Shown here: in pieces, positions 1 through 12,400 of the stretch | Numbering within the stretch: position 1 is the stretch's first letter | How the letters are laid out: every line of letters begins with the position of its first letter | NCBI GenBank assembly: GCA_003024175.1 | Contig: MDYQ01000279.1 | Span: 1 to 32,273, forward strand | Source of the DNA: Planoprotostelium fungivorum | Taxonomy: Eukaryota > Evosea > Variosea > Cavosteliida > Cavosteliaceae | Length of the DNA stretch: 32,273 nt | Reading direction: 5' to 3' | Position numbers and translations under genes: made by a program | The notes under the pieces: model-generated | Told to the model about the DNA's origin: nothing | The model's input: only the letters and a program-made list of their open reading frames with translations | Databases searched by the model: none

Positions 1-21
1 TTTCTTCTAATCTGGTTCTCA

Positions 22-79
22 GGAGTTGGCACAATTTATTGCGACTCGAGCGTTGTTTGACGAATTGTCAATTTCTTGA
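22..79 (+). CDS. possible last exon of an upstream gene (partial)
   Basis: A pyrimidine-rich stretch ending in CAG at 20-22 looks like a 3' splice site. After it a frame reads ELAQFIATRALFDELSIS and stops at 77-79. This could be the tail of a gene that begins left of the window. It is too short to identify. It would end only 19 bp before the ATG of the next gene, which is in keeping with the spacing elsewhere in this half of the window. An alternative is that this is 5' leader of the next gene. Confidence 0.25.
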
Positions 80-98
80 TGATCATCGTTAGCCCACG

Positions 99-1271
99 AT
101 GTCCTCGAACCTGCTACGCCTCGCCAATCAGACAAAACCATTGATTCAAACATATGTTCCTATGAAACCTTTTCGTTGGACTGGAACATCAGGGACCGCA
201 GAGTGTGTACTTCGTCGAATGCTCGTGATCATGAAACAACTTGGCAGGTATCGATTAGATAATGCAAAGGAAAATATCATGTCAGAATTCACGAAGAACA
301 ATGATAGCTTACCAATTCGTCTACTTAATGTGTAAGATTTTCAGGAGACCTTTTAACTGATGCTCTGTAGTTGTAACGCGATGATGCTGGAGCGAATAGA
401 TCCTGACAATTTTGTGATGGAAAAGCTCTCTGAATGTATTGAACTCGCTCCCTGGGTTGCAGCTCAATGTATTCACAGGAACATGAACATATCCGAAACC
501 ATCGCAGGTGAATGAGTGGATCTCTTCGATTCTAAAGACCTTGAGAGAGGGCCGTCATCGGAATGGTCCACGGGCGAGTGGATGAGTCTACAGTGGATCA
601 GGTGGCGGTTCAACTGTATAACGGCAAAGATATGCACCTGGTGAGCTATTGTTCAGAGGAGAGACTGATATGTTCAGTTTCGGAAAGCTCTGCTCCGTGC
701 CCACGTCCAATTGAACAACATTCAGTACGTAGATGCATTGGTCGAGAAAGTGACGGAAGAGAAGTGGAGTCCTCTGGCCAATCTCATCGTGTCCAGCTAT
801 TGCGAGCTGTCGCGATATGACAAAGCACACAGTGCTTACCTGCAATGGAAGAAGATCTTCAAAGACAAGAGGTGTTATGTCTCTCGTCATCATGACTGAC
901 CTATTGTTCAGCACGTACGGTCTAGAACATCTCATTACTTTCTTGTTGGCAGAGGGCAAACTAGAAGAGGCCATCCAGCTCTTTCTGTCAGAACCACAAA
1001 CACCAGAGGTATTGCTTCTGTGATCTTCATCATTGATGAAGGATAGGTTTTCGTGTCCTTCTTGGAACATTATTCAAAGAGGGCTGATTATTCACAAATC
1101 CGGTGCTGGGCATTGAGATTGCGAGAGGCATTCCCTCGATTCAGATACTCTCCAACTGATCCCGCCTTTTCCTCGCGGATATTGGAATACTATCTGGTTG
1201 ATGTGAGTCACTCCTCTCTGCTCTGTATTCACCCACTGCAGTTCAATAAGAAGATGGATCTTGCGAGATAA
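99..1271 (+). CDS. helical-repeat (PPR/TPR-like) protein, function unknown
   Basis: Seven exons (99-331, 371-507, 546-640, 678-871, 912-1008, 1047-1202, 1242-1271) join in frame to 313 aa. All six introns are GT...AG and 37-40 nt long. The C-terminal half consists of amphipathic helix pairs such as LANLIVSSYCELSRYDKAHSAY and GLEHLITFLLAEGKLEEAIQ, in the style of PPR or TPR repeats; LRPPRC-type proteins are one candidate. I see no catalytic motif. The ATG at 99 is chosen because the same frame has a stop at 57-59, but an upstream coding exon cannot be excluded. The exon chain is fairly sure, the family assignment weak. Confidence 0.65.
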
Positions 1272-1437
1272 ATTCTCAGACAATTGGTTTCAATGTGAAG
1301 CACTCAATGTAATGCATCACAAACGAATACAAACCAGGGGATGTGTTGTTGTCTCCTCCTCCCGTCGCTTCACCGAAATTGAGAAAAAATGAATTTTGTG
1401 TTTTTTGGACAGATCAGACAGACAGCATCACAACAAC

Positions 1438-1720
1438 ATGCCTTCTGGAAACGGAGCAAAAGCCGCCCAAAGAAGAGAGAGAGTAGCTGCTCAAAAGAAC
1501 GACAGCGGACCCAAGAGTCAGTTGAAGTCTAATGAGAAGGCTTTAACCATCAAGTGCAAGATTTGCATGGTATGTCCTACAACTTGACTGAATTACCTCT
1601 TAATCCATACAGCAAACCTTCTTGGGCACTACGGCGGCTAAATCACTCAAGGAGCACAGCGATAACAAGCATCCGAAGAACGCCTTCGCAGAGTGCTTCG
1701 ATAGCGCTCCTCCAAGTTAA
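1438..1720 (+). CDS. small zf-met2 zinc finger protein (ZNF706 / At2g23090-like)
   Basis: Two exons (1438-1569 and 1613-1720) around a 43-nt intron give 79 aa. The N-terminus is basic and glycine/asparagine-rich (MPSGNGAKAAQRRERVAAQK, the 4F5/SERF-like part). It is followed by a C2H2 finger: CKICM at the exon 1 end, then QTF...LKEHSDNKHPKN in exon 2, supplying Cys-x2-Cys and His-x4-His. The order and the residues KSNEKALTIKCKICMQTF resemble the plant and fungal members of this family more than vertebrate ZNF706. Length matches the family (about 75-80 aa). Its molecular role is poorly defined. It converges on the histidine kinase gene, whose stop lies 80 bp downstream. Confidence 0.85.
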
Positions 1721-1800
1721 GAGAATGAAGAGAACTTGTAATCGCATCCTTGGTACTTTCGATCGTGTTTTATTTCTCTTCGTTTATCTGCGGACACCAA

Positions 1801-4800
1801 CTAACAAAATTTTCGTCCTTCTCTTTTGAGTTCTATGGCATCCAATATGTCCTTTTTGATAAAGGGTTTGTGGATGTATGCATCCATACCCACACTGAAT
1901 GCCTTTTGTGAGTGCGCTTCTCGCGTATTCGCTGAGACACCAATGATGGGCGTCATGTCTGAAGAAGATTAAATTGCAGTGCAGCGAGACGAGATGTATC
2001 TACCTGGTGAAGCTGGATTCTCTAGCTTCTGCTGTTCCTCCAGTTGTCTAATCCTCTTAGTTGCCTCTATACCGTTCATGATGGGCATCTGTTTCTTTCA
2101 GCGCATGGAACATCATGGGTCTCACTGACCTCGAAATCCATGAGAATGGCATCAAAGGGGACTCCACCAGGGGATATCGATGCTAAGAACTATAACATTT
2201 AGTGTCTCTCTACTTGTTTCAGTTACCTTCTCGACTCCCACTTGACCATTTTCAGCAATCTCCACTGTGAACCCCTTGGATACCAGAATCCTCTGCAAGA
2301 GTTTCTGATTGATTGTATTGTCCTCTACAATCAAGATGTGTTTCGATCTTGCCCTCTTGGCCGCCACCTCTTCACTCTCGTCATCGTATGTATCTTCCGC
2401 TCTCCTCTTCTTGATGTTGTCCGCTTTCGTACAAGTGATGTAGAATCTGTATACCGTCCCCACACCTATCAGCAATCAATCCAGACCAACACCATCAAAC
2501 TTACCCTTCTTGCTCTCTACGATGATCTCACCATCCATCATAGAAGTGAGCTCCCTAGCAAAGGATAAACCCAAGCCTGCATTCTCTGAACTCGTCTTGA
2601 GAGGATTCGGGCTGTCCGATCCTCGTGAAAATCTTCGGAAGAGCCTCTCCACTTCAGAGGGTGCCATTCCATCTCCATTGTCTTTCACTTCAAAGAGAAC
2701 CTTCACTTTGTTGTCTTTCACCTTCCTCTCTTCAGAATGGCATCACCTTCGCCCTCACCTCGTATCTCAGAGATAGATTCAGATTCCCTCGTGAAATCGT
2801 CTTCAGAGCGTTGGATATCACGTTGATTAGAATCTACAAGTGTAAGTACTCATCGTCTTGTCATCACTTGAGCACCTGCATCAGTCGATGTCGGTCACCG
2901 TTGACTTGAATATTTTCGTCGGTGGCTTGCTCGGTGAGGACGATACCTTGTGATTGCAGCTTTGGCTTGAACATCAAGCTGGCCTTCTTCAGCACTTCTT
3001 TGGGATCGAACGTGGATATTTGCAATGATAGAGATCTGCGTTCAAATGAGTCTTGGTCGTACCATCACCCTTCACTTGTTATCCAAAGCTGAGACCGTGA
3101 GGACAGTGTCTACGATCTCTTTCAAGTGATCGGACGAAATAGATATGGCTCTCAGCATTTCTTCTTGATCCGTCAGACTGGCTAACACCTGCGTACCTTT
3201 CGTATTTCTCTAATCTGCCGTAGCTCACCTCTGAAACTTGAATTACGTCCCTCTTATTTAAGAATTCTGAGACGTTTAAGACATTGATGTTATCGAATAA
3301 CTCACCTTTCAACTTTTCAAACTGTTCCTCCATGACTTGTTTGCTGCCAAATATTCCATTGAGAGGATTTCTGAATGTGGGTTAGAACACAACAAAGAAT
3401 GGAGGCACCTCAGTTCATGACAGAGGACATCGACAAACTCTTCCATCATGGTCTTCACAGCTTTCAATTGATTCGTCTCCTTCTCTAAGAATTGTGCGAA
3501 TTTGGCCGATTCTAGATGAACAGAGATCTGAACAGCAATGGAAAGAACCACCTACAGGGTCAAAAAGGAAAAGGATAGGAGCTCACCTTCCCTCTCTGTT
3601 GATTGAAGACATTGTTGGACAGGCTATTCTCCAAGTAAACGATTCCCTTCACTGCTCCATTCTTCATCAGGGGAGCACACAACACAGATTTGATTCCCGA
3701 GTCCCTGTGAAATAGGCATCAATTCAAGATAGTAAAGCATTGCTCACCTGACAAAGTCATTCTCCCCAAACTCTGGATGATTTTGCAAGTCATCTGCAAG
3801 GAAAGGTGCACCAGTACGTGCCACGAGATTGACGATAGCGGGGATGATCTTCTGTCCATTTCCCAGACCCAAGGGTGTCCCATTGATGTCGACCTGCCCC
3901 TTTGAATCATCACAATCACAGGACACTCACCTTGATGTGGTCCAACGTACCCTCCAATACGAGGGAGAAGTCATCATTACTTCGAATCATGAATAGGCCA
4001 CTCTGAGCCCCAGAATTTCGGATGATCTCCTTCATCATGATGGATAATAACTGCTCCAGGTTCATGTCCAACGATATGGCCTCGTTCACTCGGGATATCA
4101 TAATTTGATCGATCACGTCATTCTCTGATATCTGTTTCGTCTCAGTTCTCCTATCAATACTTCTTCGACTCACTGTATTTTCCGGTGTGTGATCTTTCTG
4201 TTTCTATTCTGGTCAATACCATGGACCCTTATATCCCTTACCGTTCTTCGCTTCTCCAATGCATTTGCAAATAAGGAAGGGAAATCGTTTTCCAATTGCT
4301 CAGTCTTCAGTTTTGATCCCCATGCGGCATATAATCTTTCATCGTGAGAGGTGAACGCAAAAAAGTCTCACCTGTGGGCGTCTTTGATTGGTCTCTCAGC
4401 ATGGTATGTCAGTAATTTACTGTGCAATAGGGAACCTGTGTACTCCAGAGCGAGTGCCTCATACTGTGGAAACTTGTGTTCTTGTGCACTCTGAACCGCT
4501 TGACTGTAATAGGACAGAACTTCCTCCAATGGCCTCCCCTCGATCTACATCATGTTCATCCTCGAACATCTCTGCTAGCTCACCTCAGCTGCGACACCGT
4601 GTATGATCAATTTCTTGTGTTCGTTACTCGATGGACAATATTTCGTCCATTGAGCGAAATTCTTGTTACCCTCTACTAACCACTGAAAGAGTGAGACATT
4701 CATTGGATGTGGATGAGCGTACATCATTGATGAACTGCTTCTCATCCTGAGACAAGTTCTTCCAAAGTTCATCTTGAATCATCCTAAGCATGGTGATTTG

Positions 4801-7800
4801 TGCCAAAAAGTTGAGCTCCATGTATGAATAATATCCTTCCATGAGAAAGCGGTATTTGTGGAAGCTGTGTTATCACATCAGATGAGAGGGAGTCATGTTA
4901 ATGCATCGACGCACTTGTGCAATACATCCAAGAGGTAATGGAAGTCCTGGTTGCGGGTCCAGAATGCTTCTCTCAATCTCATGGACCAGTACCCACCGTA
5001 GCTCAGGATGAACGTCTCACAGTGCTGTAGATAATCTTTCTCCACTGCCTTCCACCCCTCCATTCGACCCAAGTGTAGTCCAATGTGCATGTGGTTTGAC
5101 TGACAGAACATATACACTATGGGATTCACCACCTGACTCATCAGCATGCCTCTGCCTCCTCTCACTCACCTCCATGAATCCCATCACCCGCTTGAACAAC
5201 TGTTCGACCTGCATTCACAGTGAGGAGGATTTAGACATGGATGTACCTCTGGGAGAGGGACAGCAGCGTGCCATGAGAAGGTGAGGACGTTGTCTCCGCA
5301 GTAGCACATGTAGGGGACATCAGCGTTCTCAATGCTTCGATCCAGGGCTTCTCTGAGGAGGGGGACAGAGACGTGAGCGGACATCGTTCTGAAGGCTCCC
5401 CAAGCTGAACCAAAGAGGGCCCGATTGACCAAGGAATCATTGGAGTAGATGGGAAGGAGAGCGAAGGCCATGTCCACTACCTTCTGGGACCAACTGTAAT
5501 CTTCCACGAGCTGAGGCACAGAGGAGACCCAATTGCTGTAGATGATGGCCGTGTAGTGATTTCTCCCCACTCCCATGGCGTAGTTGACGGCTTTTGTCAT
5601 GGCCAGTGCTCGCAGATTGTTCCTTCCGATGATGTACAGGGCTGCCCACATCCCAGCGAAGGCTTTCATGCTCTGTTCCTCGGATACTGTATTGGCTTCT
5701 GGAATGTCCACAAATGAACTGATACTCCTCTCATCGATCGTCTTCTTCATCTTTGCAAATTCCTCCTTCGCCGGCTCGATGTAGATCTGGTCTGTCATCA
5801 CACTCTCCACTGTCTGATGATCTGTATCATCCTCACCTCGTCTGAATGGTCTAAAAAGTCGATGGGAAGGTCTATGTTGTACAGTTGCAGACACTTCATC
5901 AACACGACAACTACGTCGCTGTACCTCTGTTGGTACTCGAATTGAGTGGCTTGTATGAAATAAACACTAGCTGTGTCATCCACGCTCTTGCATCGTGGTA
6001 CGAGATCCAGGTAGAGAGACTCGGCGGTGGCGAAGTCACCACTGAGATACAAGCATTCGGCTAATATCTTGTGGAGAGATAGTGCCCTGTCATAATCTCT
6101 CTCCCAAAAATCTTCTCCCATCATCTTGATCCCCATCCTGGAATACTCTACACCCGGTGCGTATGCTGAGGATTTCTATCTCTCGTTATTGATTGGATGC
6201 CATTTCCATACATACCTTGGCCTTCTCACCAGCAGTGAGGCAGAGGGAGGCTAAGCGGTCCCTCTCCCCTGCATCGGTGATGATGTTGGATGACAACTTG
6301 AAGTGAGGCAAGATCTCAAAGACTCTCTCCTCCACCTGAAACATTCGTATCAGAGAGGGTGACGGGGTACATCCACCTTATCAGAGGGAAGAGAGGAAAG
6401 GAAAGTCCTGCCAATATCGAGATGGATGGAGGGACGATCAGACTGAGGAATGAGTTCGTAGGCGGCTTGCTGAACTCGATCGTGAAGGAAGCGGATGGTG
6501 GCCCCACACAAGAGTTCGTCCAGCTCCCTCTCATCGAATGCGATGGATGCCTCCTCTCCTTGAATCAACAAGAGTTCCTTTTTCACTGCGGGCCATAAGG
6601 CTGTGACCACCTCTCGTATGGGAGTGTGCATGACGGTGGACAACAGAGGAACGTCAAACGTATTTCCGATCGATGCTGCCATGGATATGGTCCTGAGGGT
6701 CTCCTGAGGTAGAGCCTGGATGTTTCGCTTCATCAGAACAACCACGTCATCTGTCATATCACTGGACAGAATCTCCTTGATATCCCATACCCATTTTCCT
6801 GTGGCTGCATGCCATCGTATCAGGTGATCACGTGATAGCGACATCAGCATCGAGTTTGTGAAGAATGGATTGCCCTGTTCTGTTCAGTTCTCTCTCGTTG
6901 CATCTCACCTTTGTTTTGGCCATGACAATGGAGGCTAAGGGATCGATCAGCCTTGAGTCCGTACAGCGGAGTGTGTCTGTCAACAGGTTCTTGACATTAT
7001 CCTCCGAGAGTTCTTTGAGAATGATATCCACTACATTCTTCTTCTCCCGCACCGATGACATCACTACACTCAATGGATGTTGCCCTCCCACCTACACTGT
7101 GTTACGCTCTCTTCACGAATGATATACGACAGGAGTGAAAGCACCTCATTGGAGCGGTATGCACCGATGATCATGAGATACTTCATCTTGGGTCTCAGCA
7201 TCACGGTCTCCACCAGGGTCAGAGTGGGTGTGTCTGCCCATTGTAGATCGTCTAAAAACAGAATGAGGGGATGGTCTTTTTGTGCGATGACGCTGATAAA
7301 GTCAACGAAGACGGCCTTAAACCGATTCAGGTTCTCCAGTGATCCCAACACGGGTAGTTCTGGCTGTGGCCCTATGATTAATTCCACTGTTGACGTCAAT
7401 CCTCTGATGACTGAATGCTCACTCACCCTCTGGAATAGTGTCTATAATCGCTTGGCCTTTCCCATTCAATCCCTGCAGCAGCACCTTCTTCCAATACTCG
7501 ATACGCTCTGCAGGTTCCTGAATAAAAGATGAGACCATTTCAACAGAGTCGATTACCATCAATATCATGCGAATCAATCCTCGGAAAGCTTGAATGAGTG
7601 AAGCATACGGTATTCCCTTGCTAAATTGATCCACCTATAAGCCCTTCATCATCTGACGATTTGTCTCCCGTACCTTTCCAGAAATAAATTGCCCGCTATT
7701 TTTCAGAAGAGGTCTCTGCACTTCATTGATTAACAATGTTTTTCCAATTCCGCTGTGCCCTGTGTACTCGGATGAGCTTCCATGCTGACGTTAGATGTTG

Positions 7801-9382
7801 GTGTATTGATCTTTGATAATGATTTGATGGAGGTCGATGAATTGAACTTGATTCTCGATGACCGTCAAATATACCTCCCACTAGGACCAATTGAGAGGGT
7901 ATTACACCATTTGAGACATCCTCGAATACGTGCAGTAGTTTCTACATCTCTTCATCAGCGTCTCATGTGAATTCTAAACTCACTTGTCTCTCCTGCTCCC
8001 TACCATACATCTTTTGAGACACCTGAAGGATTGAATGGCATGCAATGCAATGGACACACCTGAAAGATGGATCTGACATCATGTTGCCCCACGATAAAAG
8101 TAGAGTTCTCTCCTCTCATGGTCTGTCGACAGTTAGTTCATTTCTTCTTTCCCTCCCACCTCTTCTAGACACCTCTGCAGATCGCACTTGATTCCATACG
8201 TGCTTTGGTACCTATCTCGTTGAGAGTGTGAGTCACGTAAGAGTTCACCTGTTATCCATACTCTTGGAGAGCAACTTCAATACGATGTAAGATAAGGACA
8301 GTGACACTCCTTGATTCATCGAGGATGCGGGGTTCGGTGTCCTGGCTATGATTTCGTAGAATAAATCAGTTGTGTTCTTGCTCGTAAATGGCATTGACCC
8401 CGTGAGGATCTACCTCGCATTATTGAAATCTCTTTTTTCTCTCACCCTGTGGAACACCACTCCTAATGTGTAATGATCAGTACGATAATCTACTTCTCGA
8501 TTCATCCTGCCCGTCTGCTCTGTAGCTTATTTAATCTCGACGATATCATTCAACTCACCAGGCGAGATATACTCATAATGATCTGAGAAGTTGTTCACTT
8601 TAGACACCACGGGTCTGACCTTGTTCAAAAGAGTTGAAAGACTGAAATCTATGATTCTGATCTGTCTCGTCCCCTTGTTGTACAGAATGTGATTTGGCGT
8701 AAGCTGCTGATGGACGACACCCCCAAGGTGGATTTCGCCAATGGCTTCTACTACATCCAATGCAAAAAATAGAAATTCGATGAGAGTAAAACCCCCCTTT
8801 CAGTTCGATCAGACCGAGATGGAGTGAGCTGACACTCACAGTTTGCAGGATGTGATCCAAGGATTCCCCATCGAAATGGTTTGTGACTACCATTTGGGTA
8901 TCGGGAGTCTTCACTATCTGATTTGTAATCAGTAAGAGGCAACATTCAATACAGACCTCCAGAACCGGCAAAATGAACTTGTTTTGGCCGAGATGAGAGG
9001 TGAACGCAAGCTTAGAGGGTCAACTTTGATCATTTGAGAAACATTCACCTCCCGAGCATACTTTTCGAACATCTTCTTCCCAACCGTAATCGGTCTCTTT
9101 GTCGTAACTAGAATTCCTGTGGCATTGTGTGTGGCTCTCTGCACGATAGAATGTCTTCCAACATGCAATATCTGCCCAAGGGAATAGCTCGTTTGCACCG
9201 TTACATAAGTATCCAATCCCTTCACCGGGACTGACCGTTCACCGAGTTGCATGAGCCCCGGTTGGAAGACCTCAGCTGGTGTGTTCTGTTGGGTGTCCCG
9301 GAGACAGCCATCCTCCGATTCATCCGTTCTCACAATAATATCTCCTTACGAGGAGAAGGAACCACTTAGAAACATCACTCAT
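1801..9382 (-). CDS. hybrid sensor histidine kinase with pseudokinase and AAA-ATPase domains
   Basis: A large multi-exon gene of the fungal group X / Mak1-3 and Dictyostelium type. Domains in order: a Ser/Thr kinase-like domain (about 9300-8180) ending in the family hallmark EQTGRMNR; an AAA/NTPase with Walker A GHSGIGKT (about 7742-7770) and Walker B FLDDLQWAD (about 7240); a long helical TPR-like region (about 6900-4400); GAF (about 4170-3560); HisKA with H-box HELRNPLNGI (His codon 3417-3419, split by a 38-nt intron at 3371-3408); HATPase with DNGDGMA and GLGLSFA (about 2700-2550); and a receiver with VEDN, phospho-acceptor Asp in ILMDFEMPIMNG (codon 2136-2138) and HKPF, stopping at 1801. 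The histidine-aspartate relay looks complete. The kinase-like domain is degenerate: HRD is HQQ (8701-8712) and DFG is DFS (8641-8649). The ATG at 9382 opens an 11-codon exon followed by a 37-nt intron (9313-9349). Not every intron was fixed. Confidence 0.85.
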
Positions 9383-9411
9383 GTTGCCATGACGAGGACA
9401 GTGCACCACAT

Positions 9412-12400
9412 TTATAAGTCCTTCAGTTTCAGTCTGGGCGAGATGTTCATGGCCTGTAGCTCCTGGAAGAGTAGCTTACTGGCGTAGGGGATGTTGATTC
9501 TCGCCATAGTCAAGGAGCTCTTACAAAATTGGCACCATCCTGAATACCCGAGGAGACCGCAGTCCTTGCACACGAAAACGGTGAATTGATCAGAGGACAC
9601 CATCAGCCTCTCCATCAGAAGGGCTGAGGCACCGTATGCAATGAGACAGTCTCTCTCCATCTCTCCCAGACGAAGCCCTCCGTTCCTGGCTCTTCCCTCC
9701 GTCGGTTGTCTCGTCAACACCGCCCTCGGTCCTCTCGCTCTCGCGTGCATCTTGTCCATGACCATGTGTTTCAGCTTCTGGTAGTAGATTGGTCCAAAGT
9801 AGATATATGCATTCAGTGTCTCCCCCGTCACTCCTACTCTTTGTCAGTACAGAATGTCAGAGTCTATGGAATGAATGACATTCGATTTAAAGTGTACCTG
9901 ATGTGAGTGTGTCTTTCCCTGAGTAGTTGTACCCGTGCTTCACCAGGACGCGACTGATGTCTTCCACCTTGTCCCCCCCAAAGGCAGTTCCGTATCCGTG
10001 TCTCCCTTCAAAGACACCAGCCTTCCCTCCCAAGAGCTCGATGAGCTTGCCGACGGTCATACGAGAGGGATAACCGTGAGGATTCATGATGATGTCTGGG
10101 CACATTCCTTGGTGGTTGAAGGGCATGTCCTCTTGGTTGACGATGATTCCTACCACTCCCTTCTGTCCGTGTCTCGAACTGAACTTGTCCCCCAGCTCGG
10201 GTCTGCGTGTACTCCTCGACAGCATCTTGATCAAGAAATGGTCCTCGTCCGTTGAAGTCAACATCACTTTGTCCGCAAACACTGGATTTGACTTCCACGT
10301 CGACGGTGTATCGAAGAACTCTGCACCTCTCAGTTTCATCTCTTTGTCTTCTCACCTGCATCAGAGCGATTCTCATTGTTGTTGATGTTGGTCGTGTTCT
10401 TTGGGGTCTGTTTGTTGACGTACACATCTCCATTCAGCAGCTGCTCTCCCGGACTAACGATACCATCCAGGTCCAACTTTTCGTGCTTCTTGTTTCGGAT
10501 TCCATTCTCCTCCAACGGTGCACCCAATCGATCGAGTCTATTTCATCTCAGTATCGTTGCATACAGAGGAGACCCTATCGTTATCGTGAGGGCATCACTC
10601 ACGAGTTGTTGATGTATTTCTTCACGGAGGTAGCGTGCTTTTTGAGAACGATGCACCGACCGAAACCTCGATCTATGCTTGCCTTGTTCAAGACGAGGGC
10701 ATCCTCAATATCATAGCCTGAATAACTCATCACGGCCACTGTGGCGTTCTGTCCTGCCGGAACCTGGGTGATGTCACCTGGGATGCCTGTGACAGACACA
10801 CCTTCTCGTATCCAGTCAACTCGATGGTCTTCGTCTTGACCATGGGCTTCTGTGGGTAGACCATCAAGTAGAGGAGTGTGTCGATTCGGTTGAGTTGGTT
10901 GTAGGCGATGGCACCGATGGCTTGCTTGCCCATAGCACATTGATACGTGTTTCTGGGGGATTGGTTGTGGTGAGGATATGGAATGAGACCCGCACAGACT
11001 CCCAGTACGGTGAGGGGCTCGATCTCCAGGTGAGTGGTGTTGGGCTTGATATCCTTCTCGTACACTGCGATCATCGAGTTGTTCTCTTCGTTGACATCCA
11101 AGTACTCGATCAGTCCCCTCTTCAAAAAGTCATCGAAGGCAAAGATGCCGTCGGATAATTGTCGGATGTGCTCTTCTGTCACTCTGGGCCTTCCTTTGTC
11201 GACGATGATGAGAGGACGGCACACTCTTCCACCATCAGAGGCGATATATACACTGTGTTGCTCGTCGTGGAGGTACACCGATACGAACTCCTTGACTCTT
11301 CCTTGTCTCCTCAACAGTCGCAGACTCCTTGCTAAGATGTGAGGCTGAGTGTGGATGCCTAAGATCTGTCCATTGAGGAAGACCAGGTATCCCTTCATCC
11401 CTCCGTCCCCTGTGATCTCCTCTCCCGACAACGTGTTGATGTCTACCTCTGTCAGCTCTCATCCTTCACCTCTCCCCACCTAGAACTCCCAGGTTGATCG
11501 CAAGACGGGCGAGTGGTGGCTCCTCATCGTCCGTGGTAACGTGGGTCATCAGAGCCAAGTTCTTCACCAGTCCACAGGCCTCTCCCTCGGGAGTATCTGC
11601 TGGACAAAGCATTCCAAATTGTGATGGCTGTTACAGCAATGAATCACATGATCAAATCAACACAGACGATAGAGGGAGGACAGACAGATGAGAGATCAAC
11701 ACCTGTAGAGAGCGAGGGCCGGAGACCTTTCGGGTCTTTTCAAACTGTGAGTTCATCCTCGTCATGTGACCCAGAGCTGAGATGAACGAAAGTCTGGAGA
11801 GGACTTGAGTGATACCCGAACGATTCATCTTGAATCTCTTGACCGTCCAGTTTCCAGTGGAGATGGCATGAATGAATCCATCTGTGATGGTCTTGGGTGT
11901 CATGCAGGCGGAGATGTCAAAGACTTGCACTCGGTTCTGCTTCTGGAAGTTGGACTCGGCCGTCTTCTTCAGTTCGTTGTTGAACTTCTTCAGTAGATCC
12001 TCGAACATCAGGGACAGCAACTGTCCTGCTCTGTTTCTAGGTGAGACCATACCTGAGAAGATGCAGACGACAGCAGAGTCATATGACAACGATTGAAATT
12101 GGATCAACGACTCACAACTCGAGACGCTTGTTACCGTAATAGTCCTTATCGTCGATAGCATGTGGATCCTTGTTGGCCAGAAGAATTCTTCTGATCATGA
12201 GAGTGAGGTAAGTGTACTTCATTCGAAAGTCGTAGTTCTTGACGGGGACGTGACTGAGGAGAACAGTGGCCAGGATGTCTCTGGCCTCATCCACCTGTCC
12301 GGGTCAGCCTCGACTAGGGATGTCACTGACCTTGCTCCTTCGATTGGTAGGCATTGCCTTGAACGGACTACGGAAGACGATCTTGATCTTGCTTCCGATG

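Noticed and set aside
588-1070. 160-aa minus-strand ORF opposite the first gene
   Set aside because: The plus strand over the same bases gives a spliced frame with six consistent tiny introns; the minus ORF is a shadow and has no motif.
7782-7970. 62-aa plus-strand ORF inside the histidine kinase gene
   Set aside because: It lies opposite the segment just before the Walker A exon, which reads as exons and short introns on the minus strand.
1801-9382. Bacterial contamination or recent bacterial transfer as source of the histidine kinase
   Set aside because: The gene has many spliceosomal introns of the same size as its neighbours, and the eukaryotic kinase-AAA-GAF-HK-REC architecture.
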